In this document: in pieces, positions 30,863 through 41,703 of the stretch | Layout of the letters: each line of letters starts with the position of its first letter | Position numbering within the stretch: position 1 is the stretch's first letter | From: Bacteroidota bacterium | GTDB taxonomy: Bacteria > Bacteroidota > Bacteroidia > Flavobacteriales_D > Crocinitomicaceae | Reading direction: 5' to 3' | Assembly: GCA_024280155.1 (NCBI GenBank) | Contig: JAJRQQ010000106.1 | Coordinates: 1 to 64,000, forward strand | DNA length: 64,000 nucleotides | The notes under the pieces: model-generated | The model's input: only the letters and a program-made list of their open reading frames with translations | Databases searched by the model: none | What the model was told of the DNA's origin: nothing | Position numbers and translations under genes: made by a program

Positions 30863-32731
30863 GTGATGAAAATTAAAAAACTAATTCTTTACACTTTCTC
30901 CACTCTTTTTCTTTTGATTGTAATCACATTTACTTTAGGATATTTCTTCCTAGATGACATTGTTGATTCTCGATTGAAAAGATTAATCTCGAAAAAATTC
31001 GGTACATTTTATACCTTATCATACGACTCATTAGAAAAAGACATCAGTTTTTCATCAATTACTTTTATTGTAAATAAAGCAAAATTTAGCTCTGACACAC
31101 TAGATACTGAGGGAATGGAGAAATTTCCATCATTTTTCTTCGAAACCGAACAGTTGAAGGTTGAAAAAATAAGTACCTGGAATGTTTTAATAGGGTCTTC
31201 TTTAGATTTGGGAAATGTTTTATTAGAAAAACCCAAACTTACACTTTACACACATCAGAAAACAAAAAGTACTGACGTTAAAAACAAACGAGGAAAATCA
31301 ATTTTATCATCTGCTTCTATCGATCGATTTTTATTAGAAAATGGAGAGATTGAATTTATTGACTTTGCCACAAAAGAGAAAACTTTTGAAAGCTCATCTA
31401 TTCTCGTTGACGTAAATGATATTAAATTAGATTTAACGAACTTAGATAATTACCGAAAGTTTTTGTCCTTTGAGTCTTTCTCCGTTCAATCAGACTCACC
31501 AAAATTTCAACCTCTAGAAGGAATTTACAACTATGAAATGGGTCGTATGAATATCAATAGTAAAGAAAATCTACTTTCATTCAAAGACATTAAAATTGAC
31601 ACAAAAAAATCACTAAAAGAAGCGAGTGAATCTGTTGTTAACCACAAAGAAGTTCTAAATACAACCATTGCAACACTTGACATCACAGATGTTGATTTGA
31701 AGAAAATAATTTTTGAAAACAAAATAGAGATCGGAAAAATAGACATTGAGGATTCTTATCTCCACATTTTTAAGAACAACACTAAACGTTTGGAAGCAGG
31801 GTTTCATAAAAAAGTGTTGAATGAGATGATTCGTTCCATCAACATTCCAATCAAAATTGATACCATCCAGATTTTTAATTTGGATTATGATTTTGAACTC
31901 CTAAACCCAGCGCATAGTCAACCTTCAACGATGAACATTAAAGTTCATGATGGATATATTGCTAATTTCACCAATGATTTGAACGGTCAAGATACCACAC
32001 AGATATTCATCGAGGGAAAATTCATGAATAGTGGTGATATGTGGCTAACTGTTAATTTAGTTCCTTCAGACTCTGTTAATAATTATCAACAATTTGCTGG
32101 AGCAATTAAAAACATGCCATTCAATGTTTTAAATCCTTTGATTAAACAATTCTTTAATGCAAAAATAGCATCCGGTTATATCAACGAAGTGTCTTTTCAC
32201 GGTATTGCTAACACAAACTCCACTTATGGATCGGTTGTTTTTAAATACCACGATTTAAAAATGGCCCTTTACAAGAAAAAAGGAGACCACAAACGTTTTG
32301 GGGTTTTATCAAGTGTAGCTAATTTATCCACACATAAAAACAACCCAGACAAACACGGTAAATTGGTTGGTGCAAAATTCCATTATCAACGAAAACCATG
32401 GCAAGGTTCAGTTGGGTTATGGTTAGGTGGGGTTATCAATGGAATGTTTAATGTTGCTGTTAAGGAAATTCCAAAAGAAATTATAGAGGATGGGCAAGAA
32501 TTTAAAAAAACCAAAAAAATTCACATTTTTAATCACAACAAAGATCCGGACAAAAATAAAGATAAGAAAAAACGAAAAAAACATCCTCTTTTTCACCTAA
32601 AAGATCGGGAAAAGAAAAACCACGATGGATTACATCTTTTTCATAAAAAAAACAAAGAAGATAACGGCGAAGACAATCCTCCTAAAGAAAAGAAGAAGTT
32701 ATTTCACCACAATAAGAAAAAAGAAAACTAG
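30863..32731 (+). CDS. AsmA-like large protein with a Lys/His-rich C-terminal tail
   Basis: N-terminal TM, long beta-rich repeats; tail KDPDKNKDKKKRKKHPLFHLKDREKKNHDGLHLFHKKNKEDNGEDNPPKEKKKLFHHNKKKEN. Confidence 0.5.
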   Translation: MMKIKKLILYTFSTLFLLIVITFTLGYFFLDDIVDSRLKRLISKKFGTFYTLSYDSLEKDISFSSITFIVNKAKFSSDTLDTEGMEKFPSFFFETEQLKVEKISTWNVLIGSSLDLGNVLLEKPKLTLYTHQKTKSTDVKNKRGKSILSSASIDRFLLENGEIEFIDFATKEKTFESSSILVDVNDIKLDLTNLDNYRKFLSFESFSVQSDSPKFQPLEGIYNYEMGRMNINSKENLLSFKDIKIDTKKSLKEASESVVNHKEVLNTTIATLDITDVDLKKIIFENKIEIGKIDIEDSYLHIFKNNTKRLEAGFHKKVLNEMIRSINIPIKIDTIQIFNLDYDFELLNPAHSQPSTMNIKVHDGYIANFTNDLNGQDTTQIFIEGKFMNSGDMWLTVNLVPSDSVNNYQQFAGAIKNMPFNVLNPLIKQFFNAKIASGYINEVSFHGIANTNSTYGSVVFKYHDLKMALYKKKGDHKRFGVLSSVANLSTHKNNPDKHGKLVGAKFHYQRKPWQGSVGLWLGGVINGMFNVAVKEIPKEIIEDGQEFKKTKKIHIFNHNKDPDKNKDKKKRKKHPLFHLKDREKKNHDGLHLFHKKNKEDNGEDNPPKEKKKLFHHNKKKEN

Positions 32732-32734
32732 ATT

Positions 32735-33553
32735 ATGAAAAAATTATTCAGCTTATTATTTATTTTATTTATAGGAAATTCTTTTTCTCAAACAGAATCT
32801 TCTTCAACTAGACCTCTCCCAAAAGTTGATCGAATAATTATGACCAACGGTGAAATTAGAGAAGGAAAAATAACCGCAATAAGTGAATCAAATATTGATT
32901 TTACTTTTATTGGAGAATCACTAGTGTATCACATTCCCACAAAAAATATTGGTAAAATTGAATTTTCAAGCGGTCGTATTCAGCAGTTTAACACCATAAA
33001 AGCAGGTAAAAAGTCGGATAACTCTATGGTTAATCATGCGAATAAAGTAGCTATTCTTCCTTTTATTTATGTAAAGGACGGTACGCAAAGAAAAAACGAC
33101 ATCATGGAGCAAAATGCCCAGAAAGAAATGTACCGCGTTTTGGTTGATCACGCTGGACCAATGGTTATTCAAGACCCTATGAATACCGTTTCTTTACTTC
33201 GTAAGGCAAATATCACTGATGCAAATATTAATACTTTTTCTATTCCTGAGCTGGCGAACATTCTTGGGGTAGAGTATCTTATTTTTAGCGTTTTGACAGT
33301 AAACCGAAAAGGAACAACTTCTTATAGTACAGGGTATGGTTCTACACATTATGGCAATAGAAACGCGTATGGTTACCACACCTCTTCAACAAGTACTCAG
33401 ACAGACTATCAAACAACTGTAGATGTAAATATTTACAACGACCACGGGGAAAATATTTTCACAAAAAGCAAAACTTCTTTCTTTGCTTCCGAGGATGCTT
33501 ATCCATACACGATTATGTATTTGGTAAAACGAATGCCATTTTATACGAAATAA
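32735..33553 (+). CDS. Hypothetical secreted protein, possibly CsgG-like domain
   Basis: Signal peptide; VAILPFIYVKDGTQR...ILGVEYLIFSVLTV. Confidence 0.5.
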   Translation: MKKLFSLLFILFIGNSFSQTESSSTRPLPKVDRIIMTNGEIREGKITAISESNIDFTFIGESLVYHIPTKNIGKIEFSSGRIQQFNTIKAGKKSDNSMVNHANKVAILPFIYVKDGTQRKNDIMEQNAQKEMYRVLVDHAGPMVIQDPMNTVSLLRKANITDANINTFSIPELANILGVEYLIFSVLTVNRKGTTSYSTGYGSTHYGNRNAYGYHTSSTSTQTDYQTTVDVNIYNDHGENIFTKSKTSFFASEDAYPYTIMYLVKRMPFYTK

Positions 33554-33554
33554 A

Positions 33555-33582
33555 AAAGGGAAAACATTTCTGCTTTCCCTTT
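33555..33582. terminator. Bidirectional terminator between convergent genes
   Basis: AAAGGGAAA ... TTTCCCTTT. Confidence 0.65.
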
Positions 33583-33601
33583 CGTAATTCTTTATTGTAA
33601 A

Positions 33602-34243
33602 TTATAACTTAATTCTAATTCCTAAGTTGGTGTAAAATGCACTTGCTTTTGCTCCATCACCAGTCGCATGAACAGGAGTTAAACCAATTTGGTAACCTAC
33701 ATCAACAAACATGAACCATAAATCAATCCCCATACCAATATCTGTATTTAAAATGATATTTGTATAATCATCTTTTGTAATCTCTCCAATAGCTCCAGAG
33801 TTTGTTCCGTGTTTCACACCAATTACATGATGTCCATCTAAACCACCAAAAATACGAACATTGAAAAAATCTTCCTTTTCAGGGTCAATAAATCTAAAAC
33901 CAAATTTTAATGGTATAGAAATCACCTGAACTGTTGTTTCATCCGTAAACACATTCGCTGCATCAATCGTACTTTTGTTGACAACCTTAGTAGATAAGTT
34001 TGTGTATTGAAAGCCTGGTTGAACGTAAGCTCTTCCACCAAAAGTAATTGAACCACCTGCTTGGTAACCAGCTCTACCAGAAACAGTTGTTCTATGAACT
34101 ATTCCATTAATAATTGATGTTGAATTATCTGTTGATAATTGTAAAATATTCACACCACCATAAGCACGAATATCAAGATTTTGCGCTGTAGTTGTTCCTG
34201 CAAAAAGAGCAACCATTGCTAACGAAGTAAAAATTCTTTTCAT
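33602..34243 (-). CDS. Outer-membrane beta-barrel (PorT-like) protein
   Basis: Signal peptide MKRIFTSLAMVALFAGTTTAQ; GYQAGGSITFGGRAYVQPGFQYTN. Confidence 0.7.
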   Translation of the reverse strand: MKRIFTSLAMVALFAGTTTAQNLDIRAYGGVNILQLSTDNSTSIINGIVHRTTVSGRAGYQAGGSITFGGRAYVQPGFQYTNLSTKVVNKSTIDAANVFTDETTVQVISIPLKFGFRFIDPEKEDFFNVRIFGGLDGHHVIGVKHGTNSGAIGEITKDDYTNIILNTDIGMGIDLWFMFVDVGYQIGLTPVHATGDGAKASAFYTNLGIRIKL

Positions 34244-34288
34244 AATTTTTGTTTTTTTTACAACTGTTACGTCCTTTTTTAAAAAAGG

Positions 34289-35659
34289 TTACTTTCCAAT
34301 ACAAAATTTACTAAAAATGTTTCCCAGTAAATCATCTGTTGATATATCACCTGTAATCGTTCCTAATTCATACATTGCTTGTCGGATATCCATCGCTATA
34401 AAATCTGCGGTGATACCTGTTTCAAGTCCGTGTTTTGTTTTTTCTAATGCAGAAATTGTCTTAATCAGTGCATCGTAATGTCTGGCGTTTGAAACAATTA
34501 CATCATCAGAATTCAGTTGATCTGCATCAATTGTTTTTAGAAGTCTTTCCTTTAAATCATCTAAACTATCCTTGTGTTTTGCCGAAATATAAACCATTTC
34601 CAACCCACTATCTTTGAGTACTTTTAAACTCTTTTCATCCAATAAATCTGTTTTATTTGCTACAATTATTTGCGAAATATCACTCGGGAATTGTTCTAAA
34701 TCTTTCTTAATCTCATCCAAAGTTAGTTTTGATGCATCGAATAAATAAAGGTAAACCGCAGATTCATCCACTTGCTTCAACGCTCTTTCAACACCAAGTT
34801 TTTCAATATAATCTTCTGTTTCTCTCAAACCAGCAGTATCTACAAATCGAAAATCAATTCCTTCAATGATGATTCTTTCTTCAATTGTATCTCTTGTTGT
34901 TCCTGCAATATCCGAAACAATGGCTCTTTCTTCATTTAATAAAGCATTCAATAAAGTCGATTTTCCTGCATTCGGTTGACCAACAATCGCCACTGGAACA
35001 CCGTTTTTTATAGCATTACCCAACTCAAATGACTTCGCTAATTTTCGAATGTACTCTAAAACATTATTCACCAAATCATTCAATTCAGTTCGGTCTGCAA
35101 ACTCAACATCTTCCTCTGCAAAATCCAATTCTAACTCAACTAATGATGCAAAATGAATCAATTTTTCTCTTAAATCTTTCAGTTCAGAACTAAATCCACC
35201 CCTCATTTGTTTCATCGCAATATGATGCGCACTATTCGATTGAGAGGCAATTAAGTCTGCTACAGCTTCAGCTTGAGAAAGATCCATTTTACCATTCAAG
35301 AAAGCACGTTGTGTAAACTCTCCTGGATTTGCTAAACGACAACCATTCTCTAACAATAGTGTTAAAACTTTTTGAAGAATATATGATGAACCATGGCAAG
35401 AAATTTCGACACTTTCTTCCCCTGTAAAACTTTTTCCTTGTTCAAAAACATTGACAAGAACCTCATCAATTAATTCTCCTTCATTCTTTATCGTTCCAAA
35501 GTGAGCAGTATGCGTTTTAGCAGACAAGAGATTCTTTGAAAAAATTTTAGACGTGATATTGAAAGAATTGCTTCCCGAAAGACGTATCATTCCAATCGCA
35601 CCCACTCCATTTGGCGTTGCAAGAGCACAAATTGTATCGTTTATTGTTAAATTATTCAT
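34289..35659 (-). CDS. mnmE: tRNA modification GTPase MnmE
   Basis: DTICALATPNGVGAIGMIRLSG; GQPNAGKSTLLNALLNEERAIVSDIAGTTRD; C-term LLGNIFSKFCIGK. Confidence 0.98.
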   Translation of the reverse strand: MNNLTINDTICALATPNGVGAIGMIRLSGSNSFNITSKIFSKNLLSAKTHTAHFGTIKNEGELIDEVLVNVFEQGKSFTGEESVEISCHGSSYILQKVLTLLLENGCRLANPGEFTQRAFLNGKMDLSQAEAVADLIASQSNSAHHIAMKQMRGGFSSELKDLREKLIHFASLVELELDFAEEDVEFADRTELNDLVNNVLEYIRKLAKSFELGNAIKNGVPVAIVGQPNAGKSTLLNALLNEERAIVSDIAGTTRDTIEERIIIEGIDFRFVDTAGLRETEDYIEKLGVERALKQVDESAVYLYLFDASKLTLDEIKKDLEQFPSDISQIIVANKTDLLDEKSLKVLKDSGLEMVYISAKHKDSLDDLKERLLKTIDADQLNSDDVIVSNARHYDALIKTISALEKTKHGLETGITADFIAMDIRQAMYELGTITGDISTDDLLGNIFSKFCIGK

Positions 35660-36567
35660 TAAATGTCTGGTTCAATTATAATAGAATCTGATTTTAGTTT
35701 TCGAGCATACTCTCTACCTTGTTTCCACCATAATTGCATTTTCTCTTGATTGAAGATCAAGGAATTTTCGGTGAGTTTACGAGGTGTGTGGAATATGTTA
35801 ATCTTTATTTTGTTCTTTTTACTGTTCAATTTAGACAGCTCAAACCGACTATTTATTGATTGGTCCAAAAGAAAATCAAACACATTAAACAATAAATCAA
35901 TCACGTTTCTTGATCTTTTTCGGTTTATACGGGGTTCAACGGGGCTAAGAACAATTACATCGATTTCTGTTGCACCAGCATCAATCGCAGCCTGAATAGG
36001 AATATTGTAACTAAACCCACCGTCTCCATACTCCATATCATCTTTTACGACAAGACTCATAAAAGGTAAAAAATTTGCAGATGCCCAAATCCAATCACAA
36101 AAATCTTCGTATGAAAAGTCATTAATGGATTTAAATTCACCTATATTTTTAGTAATATTTGATACGGATACAATAACATTTTTACCCTGCTTTTTGACTG
36201 CATTAAAATCTTCTTCTGTGAAGAATTTTTGTACCGTTTTACGAAGTTCTAATGTGCTTCCAAAAGTTTTATTTCCCCTTAAAAATGAACGAAAGATGTT
36301 AATGTGATTCATTTTAACTTTCACAACACCTTTTTGAACCTTTATTTTATATGGATTGATTGTAAATATATCTTTATCCGTAATGGAAGTATAAACCTCT
36401 TTCGCCCTAACAACATTATCAGAGGCCAACATCGGAATAAGTAAACTTCCCGTTGATGCTCCCGTAAAAACATCGTATTCAATACCTAAATCTTCCATAA
36501 AATATTCTGCCATACCACCAGCAAAAGCACCTTTGCTTCCTCCACCTGATATAACTAATCCTCTCAT
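35659..36567 (-). CDS. Patatin-like phospholipase
   Basis: LVISGGGSKGAFAGGM; GASTGS; DGGFSYNIPIQAAIDAGA. Confidence 0.88.
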   Translation of the reverse strand: MRGLVISGGGSKGAFAGGMAEYFMEDLGIEYDVFTGASTGSLLIPMLASDNVVRAKEVYTSITDKDIFTINPYKIKVQKGVVKVKMNHINIFRSFLRGNKTFGSTLELRKTVQKFFTEEDFNAVKKQGKNVIVSVSNITKNIGEFKSINDFSYEDFCDWIWASANFLPFMSLVVKDDMEYGDGGFSYNIPIQAAIDAGATEIDVIVLSPVEPRINRKRSRNVIDLLFNVFDFLLDQSINSRFELSKLNSKKNKIKINIFHTPRKLTENSLIFNQEKMQLWWKQGREYARKLKSDSIIIEPDI

Positions 36568-36625
36568 TTTATGTTTTTATTTTAAAGTTAGCCCTTCTAT
36601 TCTCCATTGTCAAAAAACAAGGCGA

Positions 36626-37096
36626 CTATTTTCTTTTATTTTCAAAGAATGATTGAATTAACTTTCCACATTCTTCACCTAATACTCCGGAAACAATATT
36701 TGTTTTGGGGTGATAAACCCCATTATGTTTACTCGCTCCTCTCTTTTCGTCGGTTGCTCCAAAAACTATTTTATCAATCTGAGACCAGTACAAAGCTCCA
36801 CCACACATTGTACAAGGTTCTAGTGTGACATAAAGTGTACATTTTTTTAAATATTTTCCACCTAAAAAATCCGCAGCAGCAGTAATTGCCTGCATTTCTG
36901 CATGTGCTGTTACGTCATTAAGTTTCTCTGTTAAATTATGAGATTTTGCAATTATCTGATTATTTGAAACAACAACTGCTCCCACAGGTACTTCGCCCAT
37001 TTCGTATGCTTTCTTGGCTTCTTCCAAGGCTTGTTTCATAAAATATTCGTCATTAAACGGCTGAATCATGTACTTGTTTTCTGCGAAGATACTCAT
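36626..37096 (-). CDS. tadA: tRNA-specific adenosine deaminase (nucleoside deaminase)
   Basis: VTAHAEMQAI...LYVTLEPCTMCGGALYWSQIDKIVFGA. Confidence 0.9.
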   Translation of the reverse strand: MSIFAENKYMIQPFNDEYFMKQALEEAKKAYEMGEVPVGAVVVSNNQIIAKSHNLTEKLNDVTAHAEMQAITAAADFLGGKYLKKCTLYVTLEPCTMCGGALYWSQIDKIVFGATDEKRGASKHNGVYHPKTNIVSGVLGEECGKLIQSFFENKRK

Positions 37097-37150
37097 TTTT
37101 ACTCTCTCAAAGAATCATCTATAAATGCGAAAAATAATTACCTTTACTTT

Positions 37151-38047
37151 GTGAAAAATGAAATTAAAAATCTCAAGAACGGTAGTAAAGTTCGTATCGT
37201 TGCTCCTGCCAAAACGATTAATGAATCTGCCGTGCTTTTTGCTAAACAGAAACTAGAAGAAAGGGGATACGTTGTGGAAATTAGCGAACATTGTTTGGGA
37301 AAATACAACTTCTTTTCTGGTACAGTTCAAGAAAGATTAATCGATTTTCGAAATGCTTTAGACGACCCTTCTGTTGATGCAATCCTTTGTGCTAGAGGAG
37401 GATATGGTTGTGTTCAAATTCTCGACTTAGTTCAATGGGCTTCATTTTTAAGAAAACCTAAATGGATAATTGGTTACAGTGATATCACATATATGCATTC
37501 TCGTGTCCATGTTCTAAACCAAAAAAGCATCCACGGTACAGTTCCGTTAAATTTTGAAGACAACACTCCCGAGGCGATTGATTCTATGTTTAATGTACTT
37601 GAAGGTAAATCAAACACTTATTCTTTTCCAAGTTCACCCCATAACCAATTAGGAAAAGTAAATGGAGAAGTTGTTGGAGGAAATTTATCTATTCTCTATA
37701 GTTTACTCGGAACAGATGATAATATTGACTACACCGATAAAATTCTCTTTTTTGAAGATTTAGCCGAACCTCTTTACAGTGTCGATAGAATGATGTTCGC
37801 TTTTAAAAAAGCAGGAGTATTTGATAAAATTAAAGGACTTATTGTTGGGGGAATGACAAACTTAAAAGACTCTGAACCACCATACGGTTCTTCTTATCAA
37901 GAAATTATTAAATCTCATTTTCTTTACAACAGTATTCCCATTTGTTTTGACTTTCCTGCTGGTCATTTTGAAGACAATAGAAGTATCATCTTAGGTGAAA
38001 AAGCAGAAATTAACATCACAAAAGAGCAAGTAACATTTATCCAGTAA
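37151..38047 (+). CDS. LD-carboxypeptidase (peptidase S66)
   Basis: GSKVRIVAPAKTINE; ILCARGGYGCVQILD; GYSDIT. GTG 37151 preferred over TTG 37031. Confidence 0.88.
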   Translation: MKNEIKNLKNGSKVRIVAPAKTINESAVLFAKQKLEERGYVVEISEHCLGKYNFFSGTVQERLIDFRNALDDPSVDAILCARGGYGCVQILDLVQWASFLRKPKWIIGYSDITYMHSRVHVLNQKSIHGTVPLNFEDNTPEAIDSMFNVLEGKSNTYSFPSSPHNQLGKVNGEVVGGNLSILYSLLGTDDNIDYTDKILFFEDLAEPLYSVDRMMFAFKKAGVFDKIKGLIVGGMTNLKDSEPPYGSSYQEIIKSHFLYNSIPICFDFPAGHFEDNRSIILGEKAEINITKEQVTFIQ

Positions 38048-38123
38048 ATTACTCGTTATCTAGACTCATTCAAAACAAGAGAAAAAATACATCTTTTGGT
38101 CGATTATTATTCATTAGAAGTAT

Positions 38124-38131
38124 TACATTTG
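38124..38131 (+). promoter_or_regulatory. -7 element TACATTTG for sdhCAB
   Basis: TAnnTTTG match 30 bp upstream of the sdhC ATG. Confidence 0.5.
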
Positions 38132-38160
38132 TGCTATACACAAAACTAATTTTTAAAACG

Positions 38161-38820
38161 ATGAGCGGATTATTATCTTCTTCAATTGCACGAAAGTTTG
38201 CCATGGCGCTTTCTGCCCTCTTTTTAGTCTTCTTTTTATTAATGCACGTCAGCATTAACATACTGTCACTTTTCAGTGAAGACGCTTTCAATACAGCTTC
38301 TCATTTCATGGGAACAAATCCATTGATTCAATTTGTAATGCAACCCATTTTAATAATTGGTGTTGTTTTTCATTTTGCGCTTGGCTTAATCTTAGAAATA
38401 AAGAACAGAAAGGCACAAGGAGTGAAATATGCACAGAACAATGGTGCTGCAAACTCTACTTGGATGAGTCGTAACATGATCTATTCTGGTGCTGTTATTC
38501 TTTTGTTAATCGCTGTTCACTTTGTTGATTTTTGGTTTCCAGAATTGAACTATAAATACGTTCAAGGTTTACCGGAAGACCCAAACAGATATTACCACGA
38601 ATTGGTTGAGCATTTTCAAAACCCAGCAAGAGTAGGTATTTACGCGTTGGCTTTCATTTTCTTAGCTTTGCATTTATTACACGGTTTTCAATCAGCATTT
38701 CAATCGATGGGAGCAAATAACAAATACACAAAAGGACTTAAAAACTTCTTCGCTGGGTATGCCATTGTTGTTCCAGCATTATTTATCATCATCGTATTAT
38801 TTCATTTCTTAAATCACTAA
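38161..38820 (+). CDS. sdhC: Succinate dehydrogenase cytochrome b subunit
   Basis: MSGLLSSSIARKFAMALSALFLVFFLLMH; upstream of sdhA/sdhB. Confidence 0.92.
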   Translation: MSGLLSSSIARKFAMALSALFLVFFLLMHVSINILSLFSEDAFNTASHFMGTNPLIQFVMQPILIIGVVFHFALGLILEIKNRKAQGVKYAQNNGAANSTWMSRNMIYSGAVILLLIAVHFVDFWFPELNYKYVQGLPEDPNRYYHELVEHFQNPARVGIYALAFIFLALHLLHGFQSAFQSMGANNKYTKGLKNFFAGYAIVVPALFIIIVLFHFLNH

Positions 38821-38826
38821 GACATC

Positions 38827-40842
38827 ATGGCTACATTAGATTCTAAAGTTCCAAAAGGTCCAATTAAAGATAAATGGACAACTTATAAAGATAAAATTAA
38901 CTTAGTTAACCCTGCGAATAAACGTAACATCGACATTATTGTTGTTGGAACAGGATTGGCAGGAGGTTCTGCTTGTGCTACATTAGCTGAGCAAGGATAC
39001 AACGTAAAAGCATTTGCTTACCAAGATTCTCCACGTAGAGCGCACTCTATTGCGGCACAAGGAGGTATCAATGCTGCAAAAAACTATCAAGGAGACGGTG
39101 ATTCAAACTACCGCTTATTCTATGATACAGTTAAAGGTGGTGATTACCGTTCACGTGAGGCTAACGTTTATCGTTTAGCTGAAGTTTCAGGAAATATCAT
39201 CGACCAATGTGTTGCTCAAGGCGTTCCTTTTGCTCGTGATTATGGTGGGTTACTAGACAACCGCTCTTTTGGTGGTGTTTTGGTTTCTAGAACATTCTAC
39301 GCAAAAGGACAAACAGGACAACAGTTATTGTTAGGTGCTTATTCTGCAATGAACAGACAGATTGCTCGTGGTAAAATTACCATGTACAATCGCCACGAAA
39401 TGTTAGACGTTGTAAAAGTTGATGGAAAAGCAAGAGGAATTATTGCACGTGATTTAATTACAGGTAAAATTGAACGTCATTCTGCTCACGCTGTTGTTAT
39501 TGCAACAGGTGGTTATGGAAATGTTTATTTCCTTTCAACAAACGCGATGGGTTCTAATGCTACTGCAGCATGGAAAATACATAAAAAGGGTGCTTTCTTT
39601 GCTAATCCTTGTTTTACTCAAATTCATCCAACTTGTATTCCAAGAAGTGGTGATTACCAATCAAAATTAACATTGATGTCAGAATCATTGCGTAATGACG
39701 GTCGTATTTGGGTACCAAAAAACATGGATGACGTGATGGCTATTCGAGAAGGTCGTAAAAAACCAACAGAATTAACAGAGGATGAAAGAGATTATTACTT
39801 AGAAAGAAGATATCCTGCATTTGGAAACTTAGTTCCTCGTGATGTTGCTTCGAGAGCGGCAAAAGAACGTTGTGATGCTGGATATGGTATTAACGCAACT
39901 GGTGAAGCTGTTTATTTAGATTTTAAAGCTGCAATTAACCGTTACGGTACTGAACAAGCATTGTTACATGGAGATACAAATCCATCTGCTGCTAAAATAA
40001 TTGAATTAGGTGAACAAGTTATCGAAGCAAAATACGGTAATCTTTTTCAAATGTATGAGAAAATCGTTGATGAAAATCCGTACAAAACACCGATGATGAT
40101 TTACCCTGTAACGCACTACACAATGGGTGGAGTTTGGGTAGATTACAACTTAATGACAACCGTTGATGGTTTATATTGTATTGGTGAAGCAAACTTCTCT
40201 GATCACGGAGCAAATAGATTGGGTGCTTCTGCATTGATGCAAGGTTTAGCCGATGGTTACTTCGTACTGCCTTATACAATTGGTGATTATTTAGCCAATG
40301 AAATTCGTACAGGTGAAATTCCAACAGATACCAAAGAATTTGATGCAGTAGAAAAAGAAGTTCAAGATAGAATTGATTTCTTTATCAATAATAAAGGAAC
40401 TAAATCTGTCGATCATTTCCATAAACGACTTGGAAAAGTAATGTGGGACAAAGTTGGAATGGCTCGAAATGAAAAACATTTGAAAGAGGCAATTGCTGAA
40501 ATTAAAGAAATTAGAGCAGAATTCTGGAAAGATGTTAAAGTTCCTGGAAATGCTAATGAAATGAATACTGAACTTGAAAAAGCTGGAAGAGTTGCCGATT
40601 TCTTAGAGTTAGGTGAATTATTTGCTTTAGACGCATTGAATAGAAATGAATCTTGTGGTGGTCACTTTAGAGAAGAGTCTGTTGAATTAGACGGACCACA
40701 AAAAGGAGAAGCTTTACGTAACGACACAGATTATAAATATGTTGCTGCTTGGGAATTTAAAGGAGAACCAAGTGAAGCAGTGTTACACAAAGAAGAATTA
40801 GAATTTAACGATATTGAATTGAAAACTCGTTCATACAAATAA
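38827..40842 (+). CDS. sdhA: Succinate dehydrogenase/fumarate reductase flavoprotein
   Basis: [24 protein letters not shown]...[24 protein letters not shown]. Confidence 0.97.
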   Translation: MATLDSKVPKGPIKDKWTTYKDKINLVNPANKRNIDIIVVGTGLAGGSACATLAEQGYNVKAFAYQDSPRRAHSIAAQGGINAAKNYQGDGDSNYRLFYDTVKGGDYRSREANVYRLAEVSGNIIDQCVAQGVPFARDYGGLLDNRSFGGVLVSRTFYAKGQTGQQLLLGAYSAMNRQIARGKITMYNRHEMLDVVKVDGKARGIIARDLITGKIERHSAHAVVIATGGYGNVYFLSTNAMGSNATAAWKIHKKGAFFANPCFTQIHPTCIPRSGDYQSKLTLMSESLRNDGRIWVPKNMDDVMAIREGRKKPTELTEDERDYYLERRYPAFGNLVPRDVASRAAKERCDAGYGINATGEAVYLDFKAAINRYGTEQALLHGDTNPSAAKIIELGEQVIEAKYGNLFQMYEKIVDENPYKTPMMIYPVTHYTMGGVWVDYNLMTTVDGLYCIGEANFSDHGANRLGASALMQGLADGYFVLPYTIGDYLANEIRTGEIPTDTKEFDAVEKEVQDRIDFFINNKGTKSVDHFHKRLGKVMWDKVGMARNEKHLKEAIAEIKEIRAEFWKDVKVPGNANEMNTELEKAGRVADFLELGELFALDALNRNESCGGHFREESVELDGPQKGEALRNDTDYKYVAAWEFKGEPSEAVLHKEELEFNDIELKTRSYK

Positions 40843-40849
40843 GAAAAAA

Positions 40850-41590
40850 ATGGATTTAACACTAAAAATTTGGAGACAAAAAGACTCGAATTCTAAGGGT
40901 CAAATGGTAGACTATAAAGTGACTGAAATTTCAGAGCACATGTCTTTCTTAGAAATGATGGACGTTTTGAATGAGCAATTAGTGAATTCTGGGGATGAAC
41001 CTGTTGCATTTGATCACGATTGTCGTGAAGGAATCTGTGGAATGTGCTCTATGTATATTAACGGAGAAGCGCATGGGCCTGATAGAGGAATTACAACTTG
41101 TCAATTGCACATGAGAATGTTTAAAGACGGTGACACAATTACAATAGAACCGTTTAGAGCATCTGCATTCCCGGTAATTAAAGATTTGGTTGTTGACAGA
41201 GAGTCATTTGAACGTATTCAGCACGCGGGTGGTTTTATTTCTGTTAATACGTCAGGAAATACACAAGATGCAAACGCATTGCCTATTTCTAAAATAGCCG
41301 CTGACGAAGCGATGGATGCTGCTGCTTGTATCGGTTGTGGTGCTTGTGTAGCTTCTTGTAAAAACTCTTCGGCTATGTTGTTTGTTGGTGCAAAAGTTTC
41401 TCAATACGCATTATTGCCTCAAGGACAAATTGAAGCGAAAGAACGTGTTTTAAACATGGTCGCTCAAATGGACAAAGAAGGTTTTGGTAACTGTACAAAT
41501 ACTGGAGCTTGTGAAGTTGAATGTCCAAAAGGAATTTCTTTGGAAAATATTGCACGAATGAATAGAGAATACTTGAAAGCATCTATATAA
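40850..41590 (+). CDS. sdhB: Succinate dehydrogenase iron-sulfur subunit
   Basis: [49 protein letters not shown]. Confidence 0.97.
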   Translation: MDLTLKIWRQKDSNSKGQMVDYKVTEISEHMSFLEMMDVLNEQLVNSGDEPVAFDHDCREGICGMCSMYINGEAHGPDRGITTCQLHMRMFKDGDTITIEPFRASAFPVIKDLVVDRESFERIQHAGGFISVNTSGNTQDANALPISKIAADEAMDAAACIGCGACVASCKNSSAMLFVGAKVSQYALLPQGQIEAKERVLNMVAQMDKEGFGNCTNTGACEVECPKGISLENIARMNREYLKASI

Positions 41591-41611
41591 ATTTTTGTAA
41601 AATTATTACTT

Positions 41612-41646
41612 AAAAAAGACCTGTTCATTCAGGTCTTTTTTTTTTT
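41612..41646 (+). terminator. Intrinsic terminator after sdhCAB
   Basis: AAAAAAGACCTG-ttcatt-CAGGTCTTTTTT followed by more T. Confidence 0.9.
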
Positions 41647-41703
41647 AGTTTTTAGTTTCGAAAAAAAATTGTATTTTTACATAAACATTTTAAAATTTAA
41701 TCT

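Noticed and set aside
32324-32332. Perfect DnaA-box-like TTATCCACA
   Set aside because: Single occurrence inside a coding sequence with no cluster; expected by chance in 64 kb of AT-rich DNA.
34273-34288. CCTTTTTTAAAAAAGG palindrome at the mnmE 3' end as a regulator
   Set aside because: Low-complexity A/T run; at most a weak terminator.
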